Origin: an uncultured Pirellulales bacterium
GTDB lineage: Bacteria; Planctomycetota; Planctomycetia; Pirellulales; Lacipirellulaceae
Assembly: GCA_947258835.1 (NCBI GenBank)
Contig: CAMYJY010000060.1
Location: forward strand, 2,287 to 11,987
Reading direction: 5' to 3'
Length of the DNA stretch: 9,701 bases
Part shown: positions 1 through 6,339 of the stretch, piece after piece
Layout: each line of letters starts with the position of its first letter
Position numbering within the stretch: position 1 is the stretch's first letter
Program-made: the position numbers and the translations under genes
The notes under the pieces: model-generated
What the model saw: the letters and a program-made list of their open reading frames with translations, nothing else
The model's database searches: none
What the model was told of the DNA's origin: nothing

Positions 1-185
1 GGTGTTTTTCCCACCCGCTCCAGTCCACCCACGGTACGAATCTGAACTACTGTAGCTGCCACGGATTCCGTGGCGGCGTGCATGGCGACTTGTTCCTCCT
101 GCGCTAGGTCCGCTGCCTCCAGCAGTGGGGCAGGCATGAGCAACAACAGGAAACAACCCGGTAGCTTGCTGAGCATGGTTTTCAT
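1..185 (-). CDS. Secreted trypsin/PDZ-like protein, N-terminal fragment (cut by left edge)
   Basis: The first 61 codons of a gene that runs off the left edge. The ATG at 185-183 overlaps the TGA of the upstream pseudoprotease gene (ATGA), and a GGAGG sits 10 nt before it. The peptide begins MKTMLSKLPGCFLLLMPAP, a signal peptide with a hydrophobic core at about residues 11-22. The region after it, with ESVAATVVQIRTVGGLERVG at about residues 40-59, resembles the first beta strand of trypsin-like HtrA proteins, where the mature domain opens with a strand such as SVVxIxT. I infer a third HtrA-like protein in the row. The catalytic residues lie outside the window, so it cannot be said whether it is an active protease. 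A second in-frame ATG lies at 176-174. The reading frame is secure; the family call is moderate. Confidence 0.72.
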   Translation of the reverse strand, partial: MKTMLSKLPGCFLLLLMPAPLLEAADLAQEEQVAMHAATESVAATVVQIRTVGGLERVGKT

Positions 186-1363
186 GGGACAAACGCCTCC
201 GCACGCGTTTTCAGTTCCAGTTCCAACAGGTCTCCGTCGCGGAGCACCGACAGCATCAGCGGCTGTCGTAATTCGTGCCGGGCCAACGCTTCCTCCAGGG
301 CTGGCACAGAGGGAATGGGTGTATCGCCCACAAAGACCACCAGATCATCTGGCCGCAGACCTGCCTCCTCGGCGGCGGAATTGCGGAAGACGCTGTCGAC
401 GTAAGGAGGTGTGCGGGCTAGCACGGGGGGAATCAAGACAAATCCCAGCCTCGGCGCGGTGGCCGGTTGTTGCGGCACCTCCGCCACCACCTCGGCCCGA
501 GGCGCTTGGCCACGCAGCAGGTGTTGCACGGAGTCGTGGATACTGGCTGCCGGCAAGGCATAGTTCAGCCAAGTGCCGGTCACACGACTTCGCAATTCCT
601 TGCCCAGCACCCCCAGCAGCTGACCGTCCCAATCAACCAATCCGCCACCGGCGGCTCCCGGATTGTTGGCACTGGCGTCCAGGATATACACATCGCCGCG
701 AAACGGACTCCGATAGGCCCCCCGTCTGGCATCCAAGGGGGCCACGGCGGTGATCGTTCCCTGCAAGACGCTGACCGCCTCATCGCCCGTGGCAATCCCA
801 AACAGATTGCTTAACACCAGCACCCGCTGTCCCTCGCGAGCCTGCCTCGCCGCGGCTTCCCCCAGGTCAAAATAGGGGAATACGGTATCCCCCACGGGCA
901 GCTTCAAGACCGCCAGTTCCAACACCGGATCGTACGCCTGCAACGTAGCCTGCCACTTGCTCCCGTCATCGAGCAAAGCCACGAGATCATCGGTATCCAA
1001 CACGTAACTCCAGGCGGTCAACACATGACCGCTGGGAGAAATCAACAGCCCCGTCTGATAGGCCTCCAACTGCCTGAGACCACCAGCACCATAAATTTTT
1101 ACCACCTTGCTTTGCGCGGTACGCAGCACATGTTGCCAATCCGCCGCCACGGAAACACAACTGCCGTGGATGCCCCACAGGGCGACGAACAACACAAGAA
1201 GCCCAGCGTATTTTTTAATCCGCCAAAGTAGCCAGCGTAGGCTGGGGCGCAGCCCCACCTTGTCTGATGTGAGATGTGAGATGTGAAATATTTGATGTGT
1301 GGGTCGACCGCCCAAGTCGGCTGGGGCACATGCCCTCCAACCTCGCAGGAAATTATTGAGCAT
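182..1363 (-). CDS. HtrA-like trypsin-fold pseudoprotease with C-terminal PDZ domain
   Basis: A 393-residue protein. After a membrane segment at about residues 53-72 comes a trypsin-like domain (about 78-285) and a PDZ domain (about 305-385, with NSAAEEAGLRPDDLVV). Aligned by eye to the neighbouring HtrA-like protein, the motifs are recognisable but the catalytic residues are gone: LTAWSYV at 115-121 has Ser119 where His belongs, DPVLELAVLKL at 145-155 has Glu149 for Asp, and NPGAAGGG at 234-241 has Ala238 for Ser. It should therefore lack S1 protease activity and may bind peptides or regulate the active neighbour. The ATG at 1363 has GGGAG 7-8 nt upstream, inside the end of the previous gene, and overlaps that gene by 11 nt. 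The first 48 residues are encoded by small repeats (see 1237-1257 and 1266-1286), so the anchor starts unusually late. A GTG at 1258 is a weaker alternative start. Confidence 0.87.
   Translation of the reverse strand: MLNNFLRGWRACAPADLGGRPTHQIFHISHLTSDKVGLRPSLRWLLWRIKKYAGLLVLFVALWGIHGSCVSVAADWQHVLRTAQSKVVKIYGAGGLRQLEAYQTGLLISPSGHVLTAWSYVLDTDDLVALLDDGSKWQATLQAYDPVLELAVLKLPVGDTVFPYFDLGEAAARQAREGQRVLVLSNLFGIATGDEAVSVLQGTITAVAPLDARRGAYRSPFRGDVYILDASANNPGAAGGGLVDWDGQLLGVLGKELRSRVTGTWLNYALPAASIHDSVQHLLRGQAPRAEVVAEVPQQPATAPRLGFVLIPPVLARTPPYVDSVFRNSAAEEAGLRPDDLVVFVGDTPIPSVPALEEALARHELRQPLMLSVLRDGDLLELELKTRAEAFVP
1237..1257. repeat. GTAGGCTGGGGCGCAGCCCC palindromic dispersed repeat, copy in pseudoprotease leader
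   Basis: The second copy of the 4483-4502 repeat, with stem TGGGGC-GCA-GCCCCA. It again encodes GLRPSL in frame, just before the membrane segment of the pseudoprotease. Confidence 0.8.
1266..1286. repeat. 7-bp tandem repeat GATGTGA x3 within coding leader
   Basis: Three perfect units, followed by a further GATGTG at 1293-1298. It lies inside the leader of the pseudoprotease gene (about residues 26-33). Because seven is not a multiple of three, gain or loss of one unit would shift the frame between the ATG at 1363 and the rest of the protein. Confidence 0.82.
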
Positions 1364-3149
1364 CGCTAAACTCCCAGGATTCGATGCGGAGCTTCACGGG
1401 CGGCCGGTCACCGTGGTCCAGTCGCCAGTGGCGGGGGAATTCATGCTCGGCCAATGTTTCTCCGTCCAAAAACCACACCCGGCAAGGATCGCTTTGTTCG
1501 TCAGCAAACATCTCCAGACCCAGCAGATGGCTTTCCTCGGGAGAAAATATAAAGTGGATCTCGACACCACCATAAATACCCACCAGGTGTTCGGCCAGCT
1601 TGCCTGCGGGGCCACTGGGCAGCTGGCCCAGGTAATACACTTCTCCAAATGCCCGCAAATCGGTCGTCAGCATGCGTTGCCACAGATGCAGGGTCAGCAG
1701 CAGACCTCCCGAACCCGGCGGGCTCAATTGGGTCGTCAGATCGGCCGAGAAATCCGCGGCAAATCGCCCCTGGGGGGTGCGGAGGGAGGCGGTTTGCGGT
1801 GAGACCACAAAGTCCCAAGCCCCCGTTTCCGTGGTGGCCTGGAAGGTCCACCGCGAACTTTTCATCACCGCGGCGGATTTGAGATGGGCCCGCCCCAGTT
1901 GTTGCTGCCGCTGCAAGTTGTACCAATAGTTGGCATAGCCCGAACGGGGCTGATAGCGGGCAGCCACGGCTGCCGGTAATTTTGTTTTTTCTGGCGCGAG
2001 TTGGACTCCGAGGGGCAGCTCGGGGGCTCGTTTTTCGTCATCTGGCCCACCGTCTGGCGGGCCTGGTCGGTCCCCTTCGGCCGGTTTGAGAGGCGCGTGC
2101 TGGTGTTGCAGCATGGCCGCCAGCTGGGCCGTATCGTGCAAAGGTTGCAGGCGCACCTGTTTTTTTCTGATCTCGCCATCCCGGCGATAGACCAGCGGCA
2201 CCGTCCATCCCGGCGGAAACACCCCCAATGCATTCTGCAAGCGATTGGCATGGGTGATGTTTCGACCAGCGAACTGCAAAATTTCATCTCCATAGCGAAG
2301 GCCGCGGCGGTAGGCATCGCTGGACTCCAAAATATCATCCACCACCACCTGACCAGCGGCCGTGGTGGCGACGGTCGCTCCCAGCGCGGCATGATCGACG
2401 ATACGACCGCTGTGCAGGTGCGACCAGAAACGTTGGATTTGCTTGCTGGAAATCGCATAGCCCACCCCCACATTCACCCGCCCTCTTTTTTCAAAGGAGG
2501 CCCGACCGTTGATACCAATCAGCCTCCCTTGGCTGTCGAACAGGGGCCCTCCCGAATTCCCAGGATTGATGGAGGCATCGGTCTGCAGGCAATCGGTATA
2601 TTCCAACAACGTGCCGGCGGGATACTGATAACGCTGGACGCCGGAAATCATGCCGTAACTAATCGACGGGGTAAAATCGTCCGCCAGGAGAAAGGGATTG
2701 CCCGCCACAAACACCCAGTCCCCCACGCGCACCGCATCACTATCCCCCCTGACGGCCGTGGGAAAGTCATCGCGTCCCAGCAGCTGAATCAATGCCACAT
2801 CGCCGACGGGATCGAGGCCCACCAGCACCGCATCGTACAACACGCCATCGGGGAGCCCGCACTTCAGCGCAGGGCCGCTCCCGCTGGTCACATGAAAATT
2901 GGTGAGGGCAAAACCGTCGGGCGAAAGGATCACCCCCGAGCCGCCCCCCGAGCCGTCGGCATGAAAAACGGCCACCGTCGCCTCGGCAGCGCGGGCCATC
3001 ACGGCCACCCGCTCGCGCTCCGCCTGACGCACCGCGGCAGACACCTGGGAATGCACAGGACCTGCCCCTTGTGCCCAACTCCATCGTGCCGCTGTCGGTA
3101 GCACAACGATAGCGACGCCCAGCAACCAAAGAAAAATCCGCTGCCACAT
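1353..3149 (-). CDS. HtrA/DegP-like serine protease (S1C) with PDZ domain and extra C-terminal domain
   Basis: A 598-residue secreted protease. A signal peptide (about residues 1-26, ending WSWAQG) is followed by a trypsin-like domain with all three catalytic motifs: TNFHV (His86), GDVALIQL (Asp117) and NPGNSGGP (Ser199). A PDZ domain covers about 250-336. A charged, Pro-rich linker (about 350-395) leads to about 200 residues that are not part of standard HtrA proteins; this region looks beta-rich and could be a carrier or lipoprotein-sorting-like fold, which is only a guess. HtrA proteins degrade or chaperone misfolded envelope proteins. The ATG at 3149 forms TGATG with the stop of the NPCBM gene and has GGTGAG 6 nt upstream, so I prefer it to the GTG at 3152. 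Translation is probably coupled to the upstream gene. The stop lies within the next gene. Confidence 0.9.
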   Translation of the reverse strand: MWQRIFLWLLGVAIVVLPTAARWSWAQGAGPVHSQVSAAVRQAERERVAVMARAAEATVAVFHADGSGGGSGVILSPDGFALTNFHVTSGSGPALKCGLPDGVLYDAVLVGLDPVGDVALIQLLGRDDFPTAVRGDSDAVRVGDWVFVAGNPFLLADDFTPSISYGMISGVQRYQYPAGTLLEYTDCLQTDASINPGNSGGPLFDSQGRLIGINGRASFEKRGRVNVGVGYAISSKQIQRFWSHLHSGRIVDHAALGATVATTAAGQVVVDDILESSDAYRRGLRYGDEILQFAGRNITHANRLQNALGVFPPGWTVPLVYRRDGEIRKKQVRLQPLHDTAQLAAMLQHQHAPLKPAEGDRPGPPDGGPDDEKRAPELPLGVQLAPEKTKLPAAVAARYQPRSGYANYWYNLQRQQQLGRAHLKSAAVMKSSRWTFQATTETGAWDFVVSPQTASLRTPQGRFAADFSADLTTQLSPPGSGGLLLTLHLWQRMLTTDLRAFGEVYYLGQLPSGPAGKLAEHLVGIYGGVEIHFIFSPEESHLLGLEMFADEQSDPCRVWFLDGETLAEHEFPRHWRLDHGDRPPVKLRIESWEFSDAQ

Positions 3150-4549
3150 CACTTGCTCACCCGTGCCTGCACCAGGTGCAACCGATCACCAAAATCTGAA
3201 TTTTTGCCGTAGTCCACGACGAGGTGTAACTCGTGGGCCCCCTCCAGCTCCAGCTGGAGGGCAACCGGTGCCGCACCCCCGGCGATTTCTCCTTCCCAGA
3301 GCAATTGCTGCTCGGTGGAAATCGATAACGTGACGTTCCCTTGCTCCGCAGTGGCCGGGTCCAGCCCGGCCCAGCAACGAAACCGCCGCATTTCCGCCGG
3401 CAGTCGATACCGCAACTCGGTGCGGCTGCGGAGGGCCAGGCCCTTCTGATAAACTTCCAGCCGTGCGGGTTGATGCGATGTCTCCGCTGGCCAAGCCAGG
3501 GTCAATGCCGAGCCCGTAAAAGACTGGTCCCGACGCGGCGCGCCATACTGGGCAATCAACTCGGCGCCGGCTGGCAGGCCGATGTGAGGCGTCCAAACTT
3601 GCTGCACAGGTTCGAGATCGCTGAGGTAAGCCAACTTACCGGCCGAAAAATCGGCCTCCACCACATCTGCTAACGGCAACTCCAAGTTCCAACCGTTGGC
3701 CAGCGTAAGCTGCAGCCGGGACTCGTCAAGTTTTTCTGCATCGGCTTCAAGCTCCGTCACCGGCAGTTGGGCCCCGCTCACGGTTGTGAGCCAACACGTA
3801 GCGGAGGCCTTGCCAGACGGTTGCCGGTTGAAATAAGCCAGGGCAGCCACCTTACTCCGCTTGACCGGGATTCGTTCCCCGTCCCATTTAAAATCCACCT
3901 GACCGGCCGTGACATCCCCAATCACACCAGATAAATAATCAATCTTTCCCGAACGCTTTTTCTTAATTGCCAGTACATCGCCCTTGGGCAGCAGGTCGTT
4001 CAGCCGCTGTGCCAGGGAGTCCTCCCCTGCATCAATCAACTGCACCCGCTGCAGCTGCTCGGCGGGCAGGGTGCGGGTGCCCGACCAGAGGGGCGAGGTC
4101 AGACGCGCCTGGCGTCCGGTCGCCTCAAAATCTTGGATGGGCAACCGCGTTCCATCGCGCAGCAGCACGTGGGGGCCGCTGAGCGGAGCAGGATGCTCGT
4201 CCCACACCAGGCGCAGCAATTGCTCACCGGAAATTTCCCGCCGGGGGGCCTCCGCATCGGCAGGCAAACCGACCACCACGCCGGTGGAGGTCCATGCCGC
4301 CAGGACACCACGAATCTCTTCCCCGGCAATGGTTGTTACTTGAACAATCTGCGCCGACGCAGAGCGGGTTAGAAACAGCAAGACCACGGCAGCAAACAGC
4401 CACCGTATCTTCTTGCGCGTCTGGAATAAGCTCTTACTAGGTGATAACAAAACAATCTCTCTCGTAACGTATCCGCGAGCTAGTAGGCTGGGGCGAAGCC
4501 CCGATTCTTGCGCGTCCCACGGAACCGGGGCTATCGCCCACCGGCTCAT
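3149..4549 (-). CDS. Membrane-anchored or secreted protein with C-terminal NPCBM-like domain
   Basis: A 466-residue protein from the chosen ATG. That ATG has AAGGAGAG at 4563-4556, six nt before it; an ATG at 4579 is in frame but lacks such a site. Residues about 1-45 are partly repeat-encoded (GLRPSL at 17-22). Then KKIRW and a hydrophobic stretch (about 49-61) end in SASAQ, a typical signal-peptide cleavage region. Residues about 68-300 are beta-rich with internally similar stretches (VQVTTIAGEEIRGVL, then GEQLLRL and PAEQLQRV). The last 155 residues match an NPCBM-type carbohydrate-binding domain in pattern: a jelly-roll order ending in VALQLELEGAHELHLVVDYG and DFGDRLHLVQARV. The role is probably ligand or glycan binding at the envelope. 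The stop overlaps the protease start. If the repeat leader is an insertion, the original start may be a TTG at 4450, giving a normal-length signal peptide. Confidence 0.83.
   Translation of the reverse strand: MSRWAIAPVPWDAQESGLRPSLLARGYVTREIVLLSPSKSLFQTRKKIRWLFAAVVLLFLTRSASAQIVQVTTIAGEEIRGVLAAWTSTGVVVGLPADAEAPRREISGEQLLRLVWDEHPAPLSGPHVLLRDGTRLPIQDFEATGRQARLTSPLWSGTRTLPAEQLQRVQLIDAGEDSLAQRLNDLLPKGDVLAIKKKRSGKIDYLSGVIGDVTAGQVDFKWDGERIPVKRSKVAALAYFNRQPSGKASATCWLTTVSGAQLPVTELEADAEKLDESRLQLTLANGWNLELPLADVVEADFSAGKLAYLSDLEPVQQVWTPHIGLPAGAELIAQYGAPRRDQSFTGSALTLAWPAETSHQPARLEVYQKGLALRSRTELRYRLPAEMRRFRCWAGLDPATAEQGNVTLSISTEQQLLWEGEIAGGAAPVALQLELEGAHELHLVVDYGKNSDFGDRLHLVQARVSK
4483..4502. repeat. GTAGGCTGGGGCGAAGCCCC palindromic dispersed repeat, copy in NPCBM gene leader
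   Basis: It contains the stem GGGGC-GAA-GCCCC and matches 1237-1256 at all but one position. On the minus strand it encodes GLRPSL in frame, ahead of the signal-peptide region of the NPCBM gene. Confidence 0.8.
4524..4548. repeat. Imperfect palindrome at the NPCBM gene start
   Basis: ACCGGGGC and GCCCACCGGC flank TATC and pair with a small bulge. It lies directly at the chosen ATG (4549-4547), so it would place a hairpin at the 5' end of the coding region. It is reminiscent of planctomycete intergenic palindromes. Confidence 0.55.
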
Positions 4550-4555
4550 TTGTGG

Positions 4556-4563
4556 CTCTCCTT
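4556..4563 (-). promoter_or_regulatory. Strong ribosome binding site deciding the NPCBM gene start
   Basis: AAGGAGAG on the minus strand, six bases before the ATG at 4549-4547. It is the best Shine-Dalgarno match among the start regions here and is the main reason to prefer this ATG over the ATG at 4579. Confidence 0.65.
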
Positions 4564-4592
4564 GGTAACCGTCGTGCATAAATCATTGTCGC

Positions 4593-4625
4593 TACTCGCC
4601 AATAACTATCGTGCCGAACAAGATT
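4593..4625. repeat. 33-base direct repeat, copy 1
   Basis: Begins TACTCGCCAATAACTATCGT and matches 4790-4822 at 32 of 33 bases. The two copies are 164 bp apart and bracket the 19-bp inverted repeat. Confidence 0.8.
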
Positions 4626-4692
4626 TGAGCAACCGTCTGCGTGCACCGACAGCAATTCACTTCTCTTCTCAGCCTTTCCTGCGGCAGCAAAG

Positions 4693-4777
4693 GAACCACG
4701 ACGAAACAACGCAACGACGAACCGGGACTTAATTTTTCGTTGATTGATTCGTTGTTTCCGTTGTTTCGTCGTGGTTC
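4693..4777. repeat. 19-bp perfect inverted repeat with 47-base loop
   Basis: The arm at 4693-4711 (GAACCACGACGAAACAACG) is the exact reverse complement of 4759-4777. Weaker similarity continues inward for about ten bases with one gap. The arms are built from CGACGAAACAACG-type motifs, so slippage or duplication may have shaped them. Confidence 0.78.
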
Positions 4778-4789
4778 AAAATTTTCTGT

Positions 4790-4822
4790 TACTCGCCAAC
4801 AACTATCGTGCCGAACAAGATT
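4790..4822. repeat. 33-base direct repeat, copy 2
   Basis: Begins TACTCGCCAACAACTATCGT; the only difference from copy 1 is C for T at the eleventh base. It stops next to the hairpin region at 4824. Confidence 0.8.
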
Positions 4823-4823
4823 G

Positions 4824-4883
4824 GGCTTGTCCAGCAATGCCAAGTGGGTAACCGCTGCCCACTGCTGGACAAGCCAGCAGTGG
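4824..4883. repeat. Overlapping, mutually exclusive inverted repeats
   Basis: GGCTTGTCCAGCA at 4824-4836 pairs perfectly with 4863-4875. CCACTGCTGG at 4859-4868 pairs perfectly with CCAGCAGTGG at 4874-4883 around ACAAG. Both stems need 4863-4868, so only one can form at a time. This could be an attenuator-like switch, but it is more simply a nested dispersed repeat, since related motifs are recalled as common in planctomycete genomes. Confidence 0.75.
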
Positions 4884-4950
4884 CACCCAAATTTTAAAAC
4901 ATGTTTTGAGAGCGCCCAACGGAAGCGGGCCAGTGTCTTCCGAGCGGTAG

Positions 4951-5004
4951 CTCGCATTGGTCGGCGGCCATGCCGCCCTCGCATTGGTCGGCGGCACTGC
5001 CGCC
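4951..5004. repeat. Tandem repeat, two 27-base units, each with a hairpin
   Basis: Units 4951-4977 and 4978-5004 start CTCGCATTGGTCGGCGGC and differ at two positions next to each other (CCATG versus CACTG). Each holds GGCGGC, a 3-base loop, and GCCGCC. The array directly abuts the TGA of the helical-protein gene, so minus-strand RNA would form two hairpins immediately after the stop. There is no T run, so a classic terminator is not indicated. Confidence 0.82.
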
Positions 5005-5005
5005 C

Positions 5006-6034
5006 TCAGGGAGTTTCGGCCTCGTTGGCCAGCTCACGAAAATACTGCTCCACCAAGGTGCGGTAGTGGGCGGGAAATTCGCGACCAATTTGTTGCCAGG
5101 CTTGTTCGCGCTCTTTGTCAGGCAAGTCGCCCCAACCCGACTGGCTGCCAATGTCCCGCTGCTCAACCTGCATCGGTGCCTGCATCGAGGGCAGGCGGCT
5201 GTCGGGCATCGGCTGGCCGCCTGGGCCCCCACCTGTTCCACCCGCCGAGGCCTGTTGCTGCTGCTGTTCTAGTTTTTTGATGAGGCGATCCAGCGAATCC
5301 AGGACACCTTGCTCTACAATTTGAACTGGCTTGCCCGCTAGACCGATTCCCAAGCGACGGCGGACATCGTTCATGCGGCGGGCAATGTGATCCAGGGATT
5401 CATCTTGTAACGCAGACAAATCACGTTCCAACAACTGGGCCACTTGCCGGTAGCGCTGCGGCAGGAAGTTGTCTTGTTCCTGCAACCGCACCAGCACGGC
5501 GCGGCAGGCCTCGGGTTGCACCAACTGATGGTGGGCCACGGCCCGATAGAACAACAGACTGGCCGGATCCACGACCTGCTCCGTGGTTATCCCAGCCAGC
5601 GCGTCCACAACGCGATCGTAAAATCCGTGCTGGAACAGCCAGCGCGCATAATAAAGTTTTAAGTTTTGTCGTGGGAAGGGTCGGAGGTCAGAGCTTTTGA
5701 GCCACGCCCCCTCCGGCGGCACCGGGAACAGACTCGGCCGCTGACTGGCCGTCACCAAGGCCGCAACCCGCGGATCCAATAAGGCCAAGGTTTCCACCAC
5801 CCGGTCCAGCAACTGGCTGCCCTCCACAGTGCGTAGCTCCACCTGCGGCCAGAGCGCATCGGCCTGTTGCACCGAATTTTTTTGCGGCGCTTGCTGCCGA
5901 ATCCAGGACAATGTCTGCCCGCGGACCTGGGCGTAGGTTGGCACCGCCCAACTGGGTTCAAAGTCAAGCTCCTGCTGGGCGAACGCCGCAGCAGCGGAGA
6001 CCACCAGCCAGCAACATACAAGGCTTTTAATCAT
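5006..6034 (-). CDS. Secreted helical protein of unknown function, WGDLPDKER-type tail
   Basis: A 342-residue protein starting MIKSLVCCWLVVSAAAAFAQ, a clear signal peptide with cleavage after AFA. The middle (about residues 70-235) is alpha-helical and looks TPR-like: LKLYYARWLFQHGFYDRVVDAL and SLLFYRAVAHHQL read as paired helices. A Gln tract (KLEQQQQQ, about 258-265) and a Gly/Pro-rich linker lead to a charged helical tail (about 295-342) with GWGDLPDKEREQAWQQIG and HYRTLVEQYFREL. I recall similar tails in planctomycete hypothetical proteins, without a known function. A GTG at 6046-6044 is in frame, but it lies inside the left end of the 306-bp element, so the ATG at 6034, in the flanking repeat, is the likely ancestral start. 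No strong ribosome binding site is visible now. The TGA touches a tandem repeat. Confidence 0.85.
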   Translation of the reverse strand: MIKSLVCCWLVVSAAAAFAQQELDFEPSWAVPTYAQVRGQTLSWIRQQAPQKNSVQQADALWPQVELRTVEGSQLLDRVVETLALLDPRVAALVTASQRPSLFPVPPEGAWLKSSDLRPFPRQNLKLYYARWLFQHGFYDRVVDALAGITTEQVVDPASLLFYRAVAHHQLVQPEACRAVLVRLQEQDNFLPQRYRQVAQLLERDLSALQDESLDHIARRMNDVRRRLGIGLAGKPVQIVEQGVLDSLDRLIKKLEQQQQQASAGGTGGGPGGQPMPDSRLPSMQAPMQVEQRDIGSQSGWGDLPDKEREQAWQQIGREFPAHYRTLVEQYFRELANEAETP

Positions 6035-6040
6035 ATTATT

Positions 6041-6080
6041 CTGCACTTTCTGAGATAGCGGCCGGAGGCCGCCATCTCAG
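6041..6080 (+). repeat. Left terminal inverted repeat with hairpin
   Basis: A 40-base end unit. Bases 6050-6080 fold into a 14-bp stem (one A:C mismatch) around a GGA loop: CTGAGATAGCGGCC pairs with GGCCGCCATCTCAG. Pairing can extend to 6046-6084 with a T:G wobble. It lies just upstream of the ATG at 6034 and holds the unlikely GTG start at 6046. In a transcript the hairpin could affect initiation or readthrough. Confidence 0.78.
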
Positions 6081-6304
6081 GAAGGAAAAAGGGAGCGCCC
6101 GGGCGGCTAAATTGCTAAATTCATGAGACTGTGGGTCCGCTTGATTATTTACTAGGGCCGTGACCACGAGAGGGGAAGCGTCAATAATTCATTTCGCATG
6201 ATCTACGCCCGTAGGGCTTTGCGGTGATTGGCATGTGAAGGGGGGCCTGTTGGGACCATCCCAGGGCGAGTCTTCACGATCGACTTTTGTTTAGATCAAT
6301 TTAC

Positions 6305-6339
6305 TTCTGAAAGAACGGCCTCCGGCCGTTTTTTCAGAA
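6305..6339. terminator. Possible intrinsic terminator hairpin after the coiled-coil gene
   Basis: The core stem AACGGCC/GGCCGTT is followed by TTTTTTC on the plus strand and CTTTC on the minus strand. It lies 9 nt past the TAA at 6351-6349, in the right place to end minus-strand transcription, but the U tract on that strand is short. It may reduce rather than stop readthrough into the downstream genes. Confidence 0.42.

Larger units (their letters stand above)
4550..5005. other. Gene-free island of small repeats and hairpins
   Basis: This 456-bp gap between the helical-protein gene and the NPCBM gene has no credible gene. Apart from the ribosome binding site at 4556-4563, almost every recognisable structure is a repeat: a tandem of two 27-base units, two competing hairpins, a pair of 33-base direct repeats, a 19-bp inverted repeat, and a short palindrome AAAACATGTTTT at 4896-4907. 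Short frames here have no consistent codon pattern. No convincing promoter was found. Confidence 0.72.

Noticed and set aside
70..753. A 227-codon open frame on the plus strand
   Set aside because: It crosses the junction of two minus-strand genes and has a Pro/Arg-rich product with no signal or motif.
2001..3101. A 366-codon open frame on the plus strand
   Set aside because: It lies opposite the HtrA-like protease with its clear catalytic motifs and has no recognisable domain.
4593..4822. Two 33-base repeats as a CRISPR remnant
   Set aside because: Only two copies, 164 bp apart, with no regular spacer and no cas genes.
6044..6046. GTG start for the helical-protein gene
   Set aside because: It lies inside the proposed element's terminal repeat; the ATG at 6034 gives a better signal peptide and a sensible pre-insertion junction.
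6096..6108. CGCCCGGGCG followed by TCCCTTTTT on the minus strand as a terminator
   Set aside because: The palindrome has almost no room for a loop, leaving a very short stem.
6160..6200. A promoter inside the 306-bp element from a TTGACG on the minus strand
   Set aside because: No -10-like box lies near 17 bases downstream; the nearest AT-rich match is about 24 bases away.
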